The notes: generated by a model not told the origin, from the sequence alone. DNA of 64,000 nt from Pectobacterium polonicum (GCF_005497185.1 NZ_RJTN01000018.1:35670-99669); one strand, 5' to 3'. Shown: positions 28,050 through 38,658, counted from the stretch's first letter. Numbers and translations: made by a program.

Positions 28050-29795
28050 TTACTTTTTGTCTTGCGGTTTTACCGCCAGTGCATCGACAATCACGCGGAA
28101 CAGATCGGTGTTTTCCATGTAGCCACGGATACGTTCTGCACCTGGGCCACTCGCCTGAATCACCATATCGTCAACGGCATGAACACCTGTGTCAGAAGAG
28201 CGTGGCAGAATCCCTTCACGGAATACCGCACCCGGTACTTTCTCGTAGGCTTTGTTGGCAACGTACTCATCTTTTTCGTTCTTGATAGCAGGCACGAACT
28301 GACCATCCAGCTTCGGACGGAACGTTTCGTAATAGTCTGGGTAGTTGTTGAAGAACACCGCCAGACGTTTCGAGACGTTCAGGTCATCCGGGTAGCCGTC
28401 TTTGTTGGCATCTTTATAGTTCGGATAGCCTGCGTCTTCATACACGCCAACTTTCTCACGCATCTCGGTGCCTGGTTTGCTGTCATCGACCGTACCGATG
28501 ATAGACAGGCCGTGCGTATGGTCACCCGTTACGATGATCATCGTATCTGGGTTCTTCTCCACGAACTTCTTGGCGATCGCGACAGACTGATCCAGCATGA
28601 TGGTGTTCGTAAACGCACGTTCCCAATCCAGCGGGTGAGAGGCTTTGTCGATCAGCGCGGATTCCACCATCAGGAAGAAGCCATCTTGGTTTTTGGACAG
28701 CACATCCAGCGCCGCCTGCGTCATTTCAGTCAGGTCAGGCTGATTAGGGAATTTCTTGGCCACGTCATTTTTCAGGAAACGACGATCCATCACGCCGTCC
28801 ATATTACCGGTGTGGAACAGTCCCAGCAGCTTGGTGGCCTGTGAAGCGTTTTTCTTCAGAGAATCCGCATCGGTAACCAGTGAGTAACCCGCCTGCTGGA
28901 ATTTCTCAACGTAGTTGGTTTCGTCTTTACGTTTTGATCCCGGTGTGCTTTTCGGCAGGAAGTAGGCTGAACCGCCGCCCAGCATGACTGTCGGCTGCAC
29001 GTTGTAGAACATCTCGACGATTTCAGCTTTATCCGCACGGCGGCGAGTGTGGGAAACCACAGCGGCTGGCGTCGCATCCTGAAGTTCAGCATCACTGACT
29101 ACGCCAACAGACATTTTGGTAGAACGGGTCAGCAGTTCACCCAGCGTTTCCTGCTTCGGGTGATCCAGTGAGTTTTTGCTACGGCTGACGTACACGCCCA
29201 GCGCATTCACACCGGATTTGTGACCGGTCATGTAAGCACTCATGGTATTGGCGCTGTCGGCTGCGATGGAGTCCGTACTGGAAGTACCGCCAAACGCCAT
29301 ATATTGCAGGTCATCAATCGCCAGACGACCGTCCGCTTTCCCTTCCGTCACCCCTTTAGACAGGATGCGCGCGCCGGTGCGGTGTGCGACGGACAGGCCA
29401 TCGCCGATGAACAGAATCACGTTTTTGGCTTTACGCGGGCCAGACGCCGAATACACGTCCCAGTTCACCTGCGTTTTCTTGCCTTTGGCTTCCGCTTCTA
29501 CCACATACTTGCCTGCTTCAGGCAGGTTCACGTCTCGCAGCCAGATCGTGGAAGCATTGCCGCCATCTTCACGTTCAACAAATGAGGCCGTTTTACCCAG
29601 CACCTGCTGGTAATCTTTGCCGTTGATCAGAATGCGAATATCTTCTGGCTTGAGTACTTCATCAAACTCGACTTTAAAATCGAATTTTCCGCCTGCCAGC
29701 ATCGTGGCGCGGTCAATGGGATAAATGGCCTGAGCCTGCACCATTCCTGGCAGCGCAGCAGAAATCAGTAAAGGCAGTAACCAGCGAGCTTTCAT
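28050..29795 (-). CDS. Alkaline phosphatase (PhoA superfamily, secreted)
   Basis: A 581-residue exported phosphomonoesterase with signal peptide (WLLPLLISAALPGMVQAQA), an extra N-terminal beta domain (about 25-120; KVEFDEVLKPEDIRILINGK) and then the alkaline phosphatase fold: metal site NVILFIGDGLSVAH, nucleophile serine in DSIAADSANTMSAY, and metal-binding VESALIDKASH, IIVTGDHTHGL and DTGVHAVDD. The enzyme needs two zincs and a magnesium. It is first in the operon leading into the His-rich ABC system. The N-terminal extra domain makes it longer than E. coli PhoA (471). I saw no convincing PhoB box in the 124 bases upstream. Confidence 0.93.
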   Translation of the reverse strand: MKARWLLPLLISAALPGMVQAQAIYPIDRATMLAGGKFDFKVEFDEVLKPEDIRILINGKDYQQVLGKTASFVEREDGGNASTIWLRDVNLPEAGKYVVEAEAKGKKTQVNWDVYSASGPRKAKNVILFIGDGLSVAHRTGARILSKGVTEGKADGRLAIDDLQYMAFGGTSSTDSIAADSANTMSAYMTGHKSGVNALGVYVSRSKNSLDHPKQETLGELLTRSTKMSVGVVSDAELQDATPAAVVSHTRRRADKAEIVEMFYNVQPTVMLGGGSAYFLPKSTPGSKRKDETNYVEKFQQAGYSLVTDADSLKKNASQATKLLGLFHTGNMDGVMDRRFLKNDVAKKFPNQPDLTEMTQAALDVLSKNQDGFFLMVESALIDKASHPLDWERAFTNTIMLDQSVAIAKKFVEKNPDTMIIVTGDHTHGLSIIGTVDDSKPGTEMREKVGVYEDAGYPNYKDANKDGYPDDLNVSKRLAVFFNNYPDYYETFRPKLDGQFVPAIKNEKDEYVANKAYEKVPGAVFREGILPRSSDTGVHAVDDMVIQASGPGAERIRGYMENTDLFRVIVDALAVKPQDKK

Positions 29796-29919
29796 TGTTA
29801 TGTCCTTGGTTGCGTAGTTTAGCAGGACATAACGTAGTTACCTTTTTTTACAGTTTGATGAATTTCACCATAAATTATTGCATCTACATCTATTTTCAAT
29901 AACAAATACAATCTGTCTT

Positions 29920-30903
29920 TTACGTTTTAAATGCATTCTCCTGACGCCATTTTCCGGGTGTCAGCCCCAGATGCAGCCTGAAAATACGGTTCAGGTGGCT
30001 GGGATCGGAAAAACCGGTATCTGTCGCAATTTGCGACAAGGTACGAGCAGTACGTGACATCAACCAGCAAGCCTGAGCGATCTTCATGTCCATGTATGCC
30101 TGCTGGATGGTGCGGCCGATACTCTTTTGCAACGACCTATCCAGCTGTCTACGCGATAGGCCGCTGCGCTGAGCAATATCCTCAGAACTAAGCCTGCTTG
30201 CCAGACTCTGACGCATGATAATTAGCGCCCGCCGTACCGACATCGGCATACCTTCAAGCTCAGGGCTGTTCCATGTCAGGTGAGACGGTGGCACAAATCC
30301 CCCGACTAACATGTCTGACAACCCCTTGATAGCCCTTTCCCTGCCCAGTTTTTTTTCCAGAAGAAAGGCCGCCAGCTCGATGGTGGCACTGCCTCCGGGG
30401 CAGGAATAGACGTGCCCTTCCTCCATGACGTTCTTGTCTGTAACAGGAGTAATCGACGGAAACAGCGCTTTAAATTCACCAAAATGACGCCAGTGAACAA
30501 GAATACGCTTGCCGGAAAGCCCCGTATCAGCGAGAAGAAAGGCGGCGTTATCGACACTCACAAGCGGGATCTTACTGCGCCGGAGGTGCCGCAGTAAGGG
30601 GAGATAAGAGGCGGTATCAGACACTATTTTGGCCGGTACATTCCCACCAAAGATAACGAAATAATCGCAGTTTCCCGCATGGATTTGCCGCGTTGAAACC
30701 GCCTGATCCGGTACGAGTACGGCGCCACAGCTTGCTGTCACAGGGTGGTTATCCAACGCAGTCAGCGTCCAGGAACAGGTCAACTGACGGCTGTAGTCCT
30801 CCTCATCGCTGGAGAACCGCAGCTTGTCAAGAAACCCGCCGACCGACAAAAGAGAAAACCCCGGCATCAGCAGCAGAACAAATTTTACCTGGGGATTGAC
30901 CAT
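29920..30903 (-). CDS. GlxA/AraC-family transcriptional regulator
   Basis: A 327-residue regulator with a DJ-1/PfpI-like amidotransferase N-domain (about 1-190; FVLLLMPGFSLLSVGGFLD, CPGGSATIELAAFLL) and a C-terminal AraC domain with two helix-turn-helix motifs (LSSEDIAQRSGLSRRQLDR and LSQIATDTGFSDPSHLNRIF). Family members sense small nitrogenous molecules such as arginine, choline or glycine betaine derivatives. It lies 106 bases behind a LysE-type exporter on the same strand, and may control it. An upstream in-frame TTG at 30918 was rejected in favour of the ATG. Confidence 0.88.
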   Translation of the reverse strand: MVNPQVKFVLLLMPGFSLLSVGGFLDKLRFSSDEEDYSRQLTCSWTLTALDNHPVTASCGAVLVPDQAVSTRQIHAGNCDYFVIFGGNVPAKIVSDTASYLPLLRHLRRSKIPLVSVDNAAFLLADTGLSGKRILVHWRHFGEFKALFPSITPVTDKNVMEEGHVYSCPGGSATIELAAFLLEKKLGRERAIKGLSDMLVGGFVPPSHLTWNSPELEGMPMSVRRALIIMRQSLASRLSSEDIAQRSGLSRRQLDRSLQKSIGRTIQQAYMDMKIAQACWLMSRTARTLSQIATDTGFSDPSHLNRIFRLHLGLTPGKWRQENAFKT

Positions 30904-31009
30904 GTTACGCCTGCTCAAAAAACGGATCGCGACAACGCAATCCAGACAGAGATAACCCTATTTTACCCCTCAACGGGGAAAGCGTCTTTCTCAGAACCAG
31001 ACCCGCCGT

Positions 31010-31624
31010 TTACTGCATAAACAACACCAGACCGCCAATCATCATAAAGATGACACCGCAGACCATGCTGAAGGCTTTTCCATGTACCGCGAGATAAGAT
31101 CGGAACCGTCCCGCTGTAAGATTGATAGCCAGTTCAACCAAAAACTCCACGGCAGCAAAGGTGGCGACCATCACGACAAATTGCAGCAAGGAGTCTTTTG
31201 TCGGATCGATAAACTGAGAGAGAAACGCCCCGAAAAATAAGAAGACTTTCGGGTTAGCCCCTGCCGACGCGGCACCCTGAGTAAAAAGAGATAACCGATT
31301 TATCGATGCCGCCAATGGCGCAGACTCACCGATATTCAGCGTCCTTAACCGCCATTGCCTGAAACCCAGCCAGATAAGATACATGCCGCCAGCAAATTTT
31401 ATGTAAGTCAGAAAAGAAGGGTACATGTTAAGCAACACATCAATGCCAAACAGGGACACCGTCATCAGCAGTGCGAAGGCCAGTATTCCGCCCAAAATGG
31501 TATACAGGGTGATAGCAGGCCCGAACCGGATACTGTGCGTGATGACCAGTAACGCATTCGGCCCAGGGGTCAGAGCAAGGCCGCAACAGGCAAGCGCGAA
31601 GTAAAACCATACATGCATATCCAT
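31010..31624 (-). CDS. LysE/RhtB-family amino-acid exporter
   Basis: Inner-membrane exporter of 204 residues with about six helices. The family opening LALTPGPNALLVITHSIRFG (residues about 16-35), the GGMYLIWLGFRQWR block (about 79-92) and GAASAGANPKVFLFFGAFLSQF-like region are intact. Such proteins export amino acids or homoserine lactone-type compounds; the substrate cannot be read here. It is followed by a GlxA-type regulator on the same strand, so both may form a two-gene unit. Confidence 0.88.
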   Translation of the reverse strand: MDMHVWFYFALACCGLALTPGPNALLVITHSIRFGPAITLYTILGGILAFALLMTVSLFGIDVLLNMYPSFLTYIKFAGGMYLIWLGFRQWRLRTLNIGESAPLAASINRLSLFTQGAASAGANPKVFLFFGAFLSQFIDPTKDSLLQFVVMVATFAAVEFLVELAINLTAGRFRSYLAVHGKAFSMVCGVIFMMIGGLVLFMQ

Positions 31625-31769
31625 AACATCTCCTCTTTTACAGAGGTATTAGAGCGAACTGTTCAGCGTGAATAAATGAACAGTTCGGACTAAATATTGT
31701 TATTTATGGACACCTAGTCAGTCGCCATTCGGCTAAGTTCATCAAGCTTTCGGCAATGCTACCTGCACT

Positions 31770-34700
31770 CTATTCCGAGATCTTATCTCTCAGCGGGAAA
31801 CGACGCCGCACGACGACAAAGAACAGCGGCACGAAGAAGATGGCGAGGAAGGTGGCCGCCAGCATACCGCCGATCACGCCTGTTCCCACCGCATGCTGGC
31901 TGGCCGAGCCCGCACCGCTGCTGGTCGCCATCGGCAGGACACCGAAGATAAATGCCAGCGACGTCATCAAGATTGGCCGCAACCGCTGGCGCGAAGCCTC
32001 CAGCGTGGCCTCAACCAAATCTTTCCCTTTCTGGTTCATCTCGTTGGCGAATTCCACAATCAGAATGGCGTTCTTCGCCGATAGCCCGACTACCGTCAGT
32101 AGCCCAACCTGAAAGTAGACATCGTTTTCCAGACCGCGCGCCCAGGTCGCTACCAGCGCCCCCAACACGCCCATCGGCACCACCAGCATGACGGAGAACG
32201 GCACTGTCCAGCTTTCATACAGCGCGGCCAGACACAGAAACACCACCAGTAGCGAAACGGCATACAGCGCCGGTGCTTGCGCCCCGCTCAGTCGCTCCTG
32301 TAAGGACATGCCCGTCCACTCCAACCCAAACCCTTCCGGCAGCTTCGCCACCAGCGATTCCATGATCGTCATCGCCGTGCCGGTACTGACACCCGGCATC
32401 GCCTCGCCGACAATTTCCAGCGACGAATAGCCGTTGTAACGCTCAAGACGCGGCGAACCGGTTTCCCAGACGGTTTGTGCAAACGCGCTAAACGGCACCA
32501 TGCCACCGCTGTTATTGCGAACATACCATTTGCTGATGTCGTCCGGCAGCATACGGAACTTCGCCGCCGCCTGAACGTAGACTTTCTTCACCCGACCACG
32601 ATCAAGGAAATCATTGACATAGGTCGACCCCCAGCCCGTTTTCAGCGTGCTGTTAATGTCATCCACCGAGACCCCCAGCGCCTGTGCTTTGCGCTGATCG
32701 ATATGAATCCGCAGTTGCGAGCTGTCATCCAGCCCGTTGTGGCGCACGCGCGTCAGTTCGCGGTTGCTGTCAGCCATGTTCAGCAGTCGATCCCGCGCTT
32801 CCATCAGCGCATCGTGCCCCAATCCACCGCGATCCTGTAACCGCATAGCGAAGCCCGCAGCGCTACCCAAGCCGTTAATTGACGGCGGGCTGCTGGCGAA
32901 CACGCGCGCTTCCTTGATATCGCGAAAGGCTTTGGTCGCGCGTTCGATCACGGCAAACGAGCTGCTCTCCGGCATGGTGCGCTCATCCCAGTCTTTAAGA
33001 CGCACAAACAGCCGCGCCACGTTCTGTCCGTTACCGCCCGGCCCAGAGCCAATGGTGGAAAACACGGACGTCACGGTGTCTTTTTCCTGCGTGAGGTAAT
33101 ACTGCTCGATCTTGTTGACCACCTGTAAGGTCTGCTGCTGCGTCGAACCCGGTGGAAGTTGCACTTGTGTCGTGAACACCCCCCGATCTTCCTGCGGCAG
33201 AAACGAGGTCGGCAGCCGGAAAAACAGGAAGGCCATAATCCCGATAATGCCCATATAAAGCAGCAGCCAGCGTCCGCTACTGACCAATATTTTGCCGACG
33301 CCGCGCTCATACTTCAGCGACGTGCGGGTAAAGCTGCGGTTGAACCAGCCGAAAAACCCTTTACGACCGTGGTGTTGGCCTTTAGCGAGCGGCTTGAGCA
33401 GCGTCGCACACAGTGCAGGCGTCAGGATCATCGCCACCAGCACCGACAGAATCATTGACGTCACAATCGTGATGGAGAACTGACGATAAATCGCCCCCGT
33501 GGTGCCGCCAAAGAAGGCCATCGGTACAAATACGGCGGACAGCACCAGCGCAATCCCGACCAGCGCCCCTTGCACCTGCCCCATCGATTTTCGCGTCGCG
33601 TCGCGTGGCGAGAGCCCCTCTTCGCTCATCACCCGTTCCACGTTTTCCACCACCACAATGGCATCATCCACCAGCAGGCCAATCGCCAGCACCATCGCGA
33701 ACATCGTCAGCGTATTCAGGCTAAAACCGAAGGCATACAGCACGGCAAACGTACCGAGCAACACCACCGGCACGGCAATCGTAGGAATCAGGGTGGCACG
33801 GAAATTCTGTAAGAACAGGTACATCACCAGAAAGACCAGCAGCACCGCTTCAAACAGAGTTTTCACCACATCGGTGATAGAGGCTTTAACGAAAGGGGAT
33901 GTCTCGAAGGCGATTTTGGCTTCCAGACCGTGTGGGAAGTACTGCGACAGCTCCTCGATACGTTCTCTGACGCGTTTATCGGTTTCCAGCTCATTCGCGC
34001 CAGACGCCAGTTTTACGCCCAGACCAGAGGCGGCCTGACCGTTAAAACGGCTGAGAAAATCGTAGCGTTCAGAACCCAGTTCCACTTCCGCAACATTAGC
34101 CAACGTCACCGCAGAGCCATCTTGATTGACGCGCAGCGTGATATCACGGAACTGCTGTGGCGTTTGCAGCAGTGACTGCGCGTTGATCGTGGCGTTAAGC
34201 GCCTGATTATCCACCGACGGCACGCCGCCGACTTGCCCTACCGAGACCTGACTGTTCTGCGATTCGATAGCCCGCACCACGTCGCTGGTCGTCAGCGCAT
34301 AATCCATCAGTTTGGCCGGGTCTAACCAGATGCGCATCGCATATTGTGACCCATAGGAATCGACCTCGCCCACCCCGCTAATGCGGCTGATCGGCTCCTG
34401 AATATTCGTCGCAACATAATCGGCGATATCCTGTTTGTCCATGCTGCCATCGGTAGAGACAAACGCGACCATCAGGATATTGGTATCGCCCGTTTTACTT
34501 ACGGTAACCCCCTGTTGCTGCACATCCTGCGGCAGCTTACGGGTAGCGGATTGCAGCTGGTTTTGCACCTGCTGACGCGCTTCATCGGGGTCAGTACCTG
34601 CTTCAAAGGTCAGCATAATACGGGACTGCCCGGTATTGCTGCTGTCCGAGGACATGTACATCAGGTTATCCAGCCCAGTCATGCTTTGCTCGATAACCTG

Positions 34701-34886
34701 TGTGACGGTATTTTCCAACGTCTGTGCCGATGCACCGGGGTAGTTAGCTGTGATCCTTACGCTGGGCGGTGCCAGATCGGGATACTGTTCTAGCGGTAAT
34801 GATTTGATCGCCAACATACCGCACAGGCTGAGAAGGATAGCCAGCACCCACGCAAAAATAGGACGGTCGACAAAAAAATTCGCCAT
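31770..34886 (-). CDS. acrD: RND multidrug efflux pump AcrD
   Basis: Inner-membrane drug/proton antiporter of 1,038 residues (E. coli 1,037). It aligns with AcrD end to end from [19 protein letters not shown] to the tail [13 protein letters not shown]. Proton-relay aspartates are in the helix [16 protein letters not shown] (about 402-417) and the lysine in the later helix [19 protein letters not shown]. AcrD pumps aminoglycosides and other hydrophilic drugs with AcrA and TolC. As in E. coli no membrane fusion protein gene accompanies it, so it probably borrows AcrA. The neighbouring gene here is bioH, whereas E. coli acrD lies elsewhere. Confidence 0.95.
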   Translation of the reverse strand: MANFFVDRPIFAWVLAILLSLCGMLAIKSLPLEQYPDLAPPSVRITANYPGASAQTLENTVTQVIEQSMTGLDNLMYMSSDSSNTGQSRIMLTFEAGTDPDEARQQVQNQLQSATRKLPQDVQQQGVTVSKTGDTNILMVAFVSTDGSMDKQDIADYVATNIQEPISRISGVGEVDSYGSQYAMRIWLDPAKLMDYALTTSDVVRAIESQNSQVSVGQVGGVPSVDNQALNATINAQSLLQTPQQFRDITLRVNQDGSAVTLANVAEVELGSERYDFLSRFNGQAASGLGVKLASGANELETDKRVRERIEELSQYFPHGLEAKIAFETSPFVKASITDVVKTLFEAVLLVFLVMYLFLQNFRATLIPTIAVPVVLLGTFAVLYAFGFSLNTLTMFAMVLAIGLLVDDAIVVVENVERVMSEEGLSPRDATRKSMGQVQGALVGIALVLSAVFVPMAFFGGTTGAIYRQFSITIVTSMILSVLVAMILTPALCATLLKPLAKGQHHGRKGFFGWFNRSFTRTSLKYERGVGKILVSSGRWLLLYMGIIGIMAFLFFRLPTSFLPQEDRGVFTTQVQLPPGSTQQQTLQVVNKIEQYYLTQEKDTVTSVFSTIGSGPGGNGQNVARLFVRLKDWDERTMPESSSFAVIERATKAFRDIKEARVFASSPPSINGLGSAAGFAMRLQDRGGLGHDALMEARDRLLNMADSNRELTRVRHNGLDDSSQLRIHIDQRKAQALGVSVDDINSTLKTGWGSTYVNDFLDRGRVKKVYVQAAAKFRMLPDDISKWYVRNNSGGMVPFSAFAQTVWETGSPRLERYNGYSSLEIVGEAMPGVSTGTAMTIMESLVAKLPEGFGLEWTGMSLQERLSGAQAPALYAVSLLVVFLCLAALYESWTVPFSVMLVVPMGVLGALVATWARGLENDVYFQVGLLTVVGLSAKNAILIVEFANEMNQKGKDLVEATLEASRQRLRPILMTSLAFIFGVLPMATSSGAGSASQHAVGTGVIGGMLAATFLAIFFVPLFFVVVRRRFPLRDKISE

Positions 34887-35068
34887 CTCTCCTACACTCC
34901 TCAGCCATATTTTGATGTGGCTGCTTCATAAGCAGCCTACTTATTATCAACCGGAATAGATTCACTAACCCCAGAGAAAACCCCTGCATACAGGGTGCCA
35001 AATTACCTTAACTGCCAACATCGGTTAAATCGTGGAGAAATTGAGGAGAAAATGTAAATTATCGTCGG
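34887..35068. promoter_or_regulatory. acrD promoter region and bioH 3' flank
   Basis: A 182-base gene-free stretch. It precedes acrD and follows the bioH stop. I see an AAGCAGCCTACTTATTATC segment but no clear terminator and no certain CpxR or BaeR box. Confidence 0.35.
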
Positions 35069-35836
35069 CTACGCCTGAGCGAACGCGATTATCTGCTCGG
35101 AGAAGGCATCGGGATGCGAGATAAACGGCGCATGTGCGGCCTTTGGAATGACTACCGACGTTGAGTTCGGCCATTGTTGCTCCAACAATCCGGCAACCTT
35201 GCGTGGCACCAGCCCGTCTAACGCACCATAGAGCCGTAGGAACGGCACGGCCAAGTCGGCTAACGGCTGGCGTAAATCGGCTTCACGCAGGATTGCCAGC
35301 CCACCGTTCAACACCTCGACTGACGGCATCGGCTGTTCCAACACCACGCTTTTCAACAGTCGGGCATCCTGCCGTGCGCTCTCTGTTCCCAGCGTTTGCA
35401 GCGCCAGAAATCGCTCAACCGTGCGCTGGAAATCTTCACTGAGCTGCTGCTGAAACCCCTGCAATACGTCCGGTTTGATACCCGGCCAGCCCTCTTGTGC
35501 GCTGAAGCAGGGCGACGACGCCACGGTAATCAGCTTGTCCACCCGCGCAGGGGCGCTCAGCGCAATTTGACTGGCAACCAGTCCGCCCAGCGACCACCCC
35601 AGCCAGACGGCACGCGCTGGTGCCTGCGCCAGCACGAAGCCCGCCATGTCGCTCAGCGACATCGAACCGAATCCCTGACTCCTGCCATAGCCCGGCAGAT
35701 CGACCAAATGCAGGCGAAAATGCGGGGCGAGTCGCGCAACTATGCTTTGCCATACCTGCGCATTCAATCCCCAGCCGTGCAGCAACACAAGATCCGTATT
35801 TCCTGCACCTTCGCTCTGCCAATACAACGCTGCCAT
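35069..35836 (-). CDS. bioH: Pimeloyl-ACP methyl ester carboxylesterase BioH
   Basis: Cytoplasmic alpha/beta hydrolase that frees pimeloyl-ACP from its methyl ester in biotin synthesis. It has 255 residues (E. coli 256). The oxyanion loop [10 protein letters not shown], the nucleophile elbow GWSLGG (Ser about 82), the acid in YGALDGLVP and the catalytic histidine in [14 protein letters not shown] are present. It is divergent from gntX as in E. coli, with a dispersed repeat in the intergenic region. Confidence 0.95.
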   Translation of the reverse strand: MAALYWQSEGAGNTDLVLLHGWGLNAQVWQSIVARLAPHFRLHLVDLPGYGRSQGFGSMSLSDMAGFVLAQAPARAVWLGWSLGGLVASQIALSAPARVDKLITVASSPCFSAQEGWPGIKPDVLQGFQQQLSEDFQRTVERFLALQTLGTESARQDARLLKSVVLEQPMPSVEVLNGGLAILREADLRQPLADLAVPFLRLYGALDGLVPRKVAGLLEQQWPNSTSVVIPKAAHAPFISHPDAFSEQIIAFAQA

Positions 35837-35879
35837 CCGTTATCTTCCTTTCTCAGGGAACCCGTCACGCTTACGTTAG

Positions 35880-35985
35880 TGCCGATCGTTTAAGCATCGA
35901 AATACGCGGGGCGACCACAGGGGTGAGGCATCCCTGTGGGAACCTCCCCCTGTGTTCCCCTAACGACAAGCTTACGTAACCAGCA
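35880..35985. repeat. About 100-bp dispersed palindromic repeat (copy B)
   Basis: Starts GTGCCGATCGTTTAAGCATCG and holds GGCATCCCTGTGGGAACCTC and CCCTGTGTTCCCCTAA in the same order as the copy at 19752-19848. A 15-base block (GACCACAGGGGTGAG) is extra in this copy. The right end (CTTACGTAACCAGCAT) is a diverged inverted partner of the left end. It lies in the bioH-gntX divergent promoter region. Confidence 0.75.
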
Positions 35986-36046
35986 TGACTTCATACTGGC
36001 GTGGGGTAAAAGTCTTTCAGGGAAAAACCATATTTAGGGAAAGAAT

Positions 36047-36748
36047 ATGTTAACCATCACAGCCCGTTGCTGGCTATGTTTATTGCCGCTTCACCACAGC
36101 CAGCAGGGAATTTGTTCGTACTGTCAGCGCCATTTACCCCGTTTGCCCACCTGCTGCCCGCGCTGTGGCTTACCCACAGGCGACATCACACGTCAGTGCG
36201 GGCGCTGCCTGCAAAATCCACCGCCCTGGCAATCGATGACCTTTATCAGCGACTACGCACCGCCGTTCAACACGCTACTTAAGCATTTCAAGTTTAATGG
36301 TAAAACCGAGCTGGCAGCGGTACTTGCGCGACAGCTGTTATTACGCTGGCAGATGGCCTACCGCGAGCGAAAACTCACCGGGCAGGTTCCGCTATTCCGC
36401 CCCGACCGCCTGTTCACCGTTCCCCTGCACCGCAACCGCCAGTGGCGTCGTGGCTTTAACCAGACCGAGTTGCTCGCTCGCCCTCTCGCCCGTTGGCTGA
36501 ACTGTGCTTACGATCCACGCGAATTGCAGCGCACCCGACGCACGCCGCTACAGCAAACGCTCAGCGCCAGCGCACGGCGGCGAAACCTACGGGGCGCGTT
36601 TTCCTGTGATGTCTCGCTGTCTGGGCAACAGGTGATTTTACTGGATGATGTGGTCACAACGGGCAGTACCGCAGCCGAAATCAGCAGGCTATTGTTAGCT
36701 CAGGGCGCGGCAGGCGTTCAGGTCTGGTGTTTGTGCCGAACCTTGTAG
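36047..36748 (+). CDS. gntX: DNA-uptake/utilisation protein GntX (ComF family)
   Basis: A 233-residue phosphoribosyltransferase-fold protein of the ComF family needed in E. coli for use of DNA as nutrient. An N-terminal zinc-ribbon-like set of cysteines is visible (CWLCLLPL, CSYCQRHL, CCPRCGLP, CGRCLQ), followed by the PRPP-binding loop VILLDDVVTTGSTAAE (about 202-217). Its neighbours bioH and nfuA are as in E. coli. ATG 36047 is preceded by GGGAAAGA. Confidence 0.93.
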   Translation: MLTITARCWLCLLPLHHSQQGICSYCQRHLPRLPTCCPRCGLPTGDITRQCGRCLQNPPPWQSMTFISDYAPPFNTLLKHFKFNGKTELAAVLARQLLLRWQMAYRERKLTGQVPLFRPDRLFTVPLHRNRQWRRGFNQTELLARPLARWLNCAYDPRELQRTRRTPLQQTLSASARRRNLRGAFSCDVSLSGQQVILLDDVVTTGSTAAEISRLLLAQGAAGVQVWCLCRTL

Positions 36749-36808
36749 TCGGGGGGAGGATGGGCGTATTATAACCGATAAGTGCAGTCAACTATCGAGC
36801 TTACTATT

Positions 36809-37384
36809 ATGATCCGTATTACCGATGCTGCTCAGGAGCATTTCCTGAAACTGTTGGCAAAACAGGAAGAAGGCACACAGATTCGCGTATTTGTTATCAA
36901 TCCAGGTACGCCAAACGCCGAGTGCGGCGTCTCGTATTGCCCGCCGGATGCCGTAGAAGCCAGCGATACCGTACTGAAGTTTGAAAAAATTTCCGCTTAT
37001 GTGGACGAACTCAGCGCACCTTATCTGGAAGACGCTGAAATCGACTTCGTGACCGACCAATTAGGTTCTCAGCTCACGCTGAAAGCGCCGAACGCCAAAA
37101 TGCGTAAAGTGGATGACAGCGCCCCGCTGATGGAACGCGTGGAGTATGTGCTGCAATCGCAGATCAACCCACAGCTGGCTGGCCACGGCGGCCGCGTGAC
37201 GCTGATGGAAATTACCGACGATGGTCTGGCGATTCTGCAATTTGGCGGCGGCTGTAACGGCTGTTCTATGGTCGACGTCACGCTGAAAGAAGGGATCGAG
37301 AAAGAGCTGCTGGAAAAATTCCCTGATCTGAAAGGCGTGAGAGATCTCACCGAACACCAGCGCGGCGAGCACTCTTACTATTAA
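36809..37384 (+). CDS. nfuA: Iron-sulfur carrier NfuA
   Basis: Cytoplasmic Fe-S biogenesis and delivery protein of 191 residues, same length as E. coli NfuA. The N-terminal half is a degenerate A-type carrier domain; the C-terminal Nfu domain has the cluster-binding CxxC in [15 protein letters not shown] (about 149-152). An upstream in-frame start at 36782 adds nine residues but the ATG at 36809 matches the family ([12 protein letters not shown]). Confidence 0.97.
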   Translation: MIRITDAAQEHFLKLLAKQEEGTQIRVFVINPGTPNAECGVSYCPPDAVEASDTVLKFEKISAYVDELSAPYLEDAEIDFVTDQLGSQLTLKAPNAKMRKVDDSAPLMERVEYVLQSQINPQLAGHGGRVTLMEITDDGLAILQFGGGCNGCSMVDVTLKEGIEKELLEKFPDLKGVRDLTEHQRGEHSYY

Positions 37385-37399
37385 GTTTCCTGCGTATCA

Positions 37400-37455
37400 T
37401 TTCCCCCTCACTCAAGATCACACTATTGACTGGTTATATGTGATTGAGGGGGAAA
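37400..37455. terminator. Bidirectional terminator after nfuA
   Basis: Long hairpin with arms TTTCCCCCTCA (37400-37410) and TGAGGGGGAAA (37445-37455), extended inside by ATCACA / TGTGAT pairing, between convergent nfuA and the S66 peptidase gene. Confidence 0.78.
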
Positions 37456-37472
37456 CGCACTATTCCTTTTAG

Positions 37473-38510
37473 CTACAACTGCTGAGTAATCGATCCACTG
37501 CCTTGAGTGAATAAGACGATTGCCCGTGCTCCATTAACTAATGAGAGTTGCGGTGGGATGTGGCCGATATCCACATCATATAAAACAGGAACAGCCAGAT
37601 CGCCAAGAGCAGAACGAAGGGCATCCAAATAATTGTGCTGAGTGGGAACACTTACGTTTGGGCCTGCACTCCTGCCTATCAAAATGCCATTTACCTTATT
37701 GAACCAGCCATGTAAACGTAAGCTAAATAGCGCGCGTGTTAGCTCACACGGACCCATTTCCACATTTTCAAAGTACAAGATAACGCCATCATCGCTATTT
37801 TGTGTTTGAAACAAAGGCAAGTTGCCAAAGGGGGTTCCTGCTAACCGAGAGATGATATCAAGGCACCCTCCGATCAGACGGCCCTGAAAACTGGCAGAAG
37901 ACGTAACGCCATCAAGATGCTTCCACTTCGTTTGTTGCGTCAGATTAAACCCAACATCTGTTGCTGTACCCCACTGATTTTCATCAGGTTGAAATGCTGT
38001 TGAAGCATATTGTGTTATTTCGGTGCCTCTTTCACTTTTTAGCACATCCCATATAGCTTTCGTGGTCGTATCTAGCTCTTTGGCTCCCAAATCCATGAGA
38101 TTCGGTCCATGCAATGTTGCCCATCCAGAAAGGGTCAGCAATGGAAAATGGAATGTACTTAAATCAGAAAAACCAACAAACCATTTCGGCTTAGTTTGTG
38201 CTAATAGGCTGAAATCTACGAGTTCAAGTAATTCCATTGCCAAATCCCCACCCCATGGCGGCATAACAGCCTTCACCTCAGGATCGGTAAGATAACGCAT
38301 CAGTTCTTTTGCTCGCGAAACGTTATCCGCACTTTTATTTTTATGCTGAGAACGTAAGCAATCCCCTTCCCTAACCCTAAACCCTTCTCTCTGAAGATTT
38401 TTTATAGCAAGTTCCAATCGGGGATGTAAATGCTGAGGAACACCAGATGATGGGGCAGTGATAGCGATTAGATCCCCAGGGATTAATTTGGAAGGAAATC
38501 GGATGCTCAT
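37473..38510 (-). CDS. S66-family serine peptidase (LD-carboxypeptidase/MccF-like)
   Basis: A 345-residue cytoplasmic serine peptidase of family S66. The N-terminal block LIPGDLIAITAPSSG, the nucleophile region KWFVGFSDLSTFHFPLLTLS (Ser about 115), and the C-terminal VPVLYDVDIGHIPPQLSLVNG with the catalytic histidine are typical. The family contains murein tetrapeptide LD-carboxypeptidases and MccF, which destroys microcin C; the length of 345 and the wide N-terminal block fit the MccF-like branch somewhat better than LdcA (about 304). In E. coli gntT occupies this location. No microcin gene is near. Confidence 0.82.
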   Translation of the reverse strand: MSIRFPSKLIPGDLIAITAPSSGVPQHLHPRLELAIKNLQREGFRVREGDCLRSQHKNKSADNVSRAKELMRYLTDPEVKAVMPPWGGDLAMELLELVDFSLLAQTKPKWFVGFSDLSTFHFPLLTLSGWATLHGPNLMDLGAKELDTTTKAIWDVLKSERGTEITQYASTAFQPDENQWGTATDVGFNLTQQTKWKHLDGVTSSASFQGRLIGGCLDIISRLAGTPFGNLPLFQTQNSDDGVILYFENVEMGPCELTRALFSLRLHGWFNKVNGILIGRSAGPNVSVPTQHNYLDALRSALGDLAVPVLYDVDIGHIPPQLSLVNGARAIVLFTQGSGSITQQL

Positions 38511-38658
38511 CTATTAAGTCCTTACCGGCAATATCAATCCATAGCCTACAAGCGAAAAAACCAGCTGATTGAGTTATCAAGCAACTGAAAAGCTGCCTTC
38601 ATTTGCACTACAGAATCAACTTCAGCAGCCCACTCAGATGGGCTACTCATACCATTAT

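Noticed and set aside
29796..29919. PhoB or Zur box before alkaline phosphatase
   Set aside because: Only weak partial matches (for example GTAACTACGTTAT); not enough to call.
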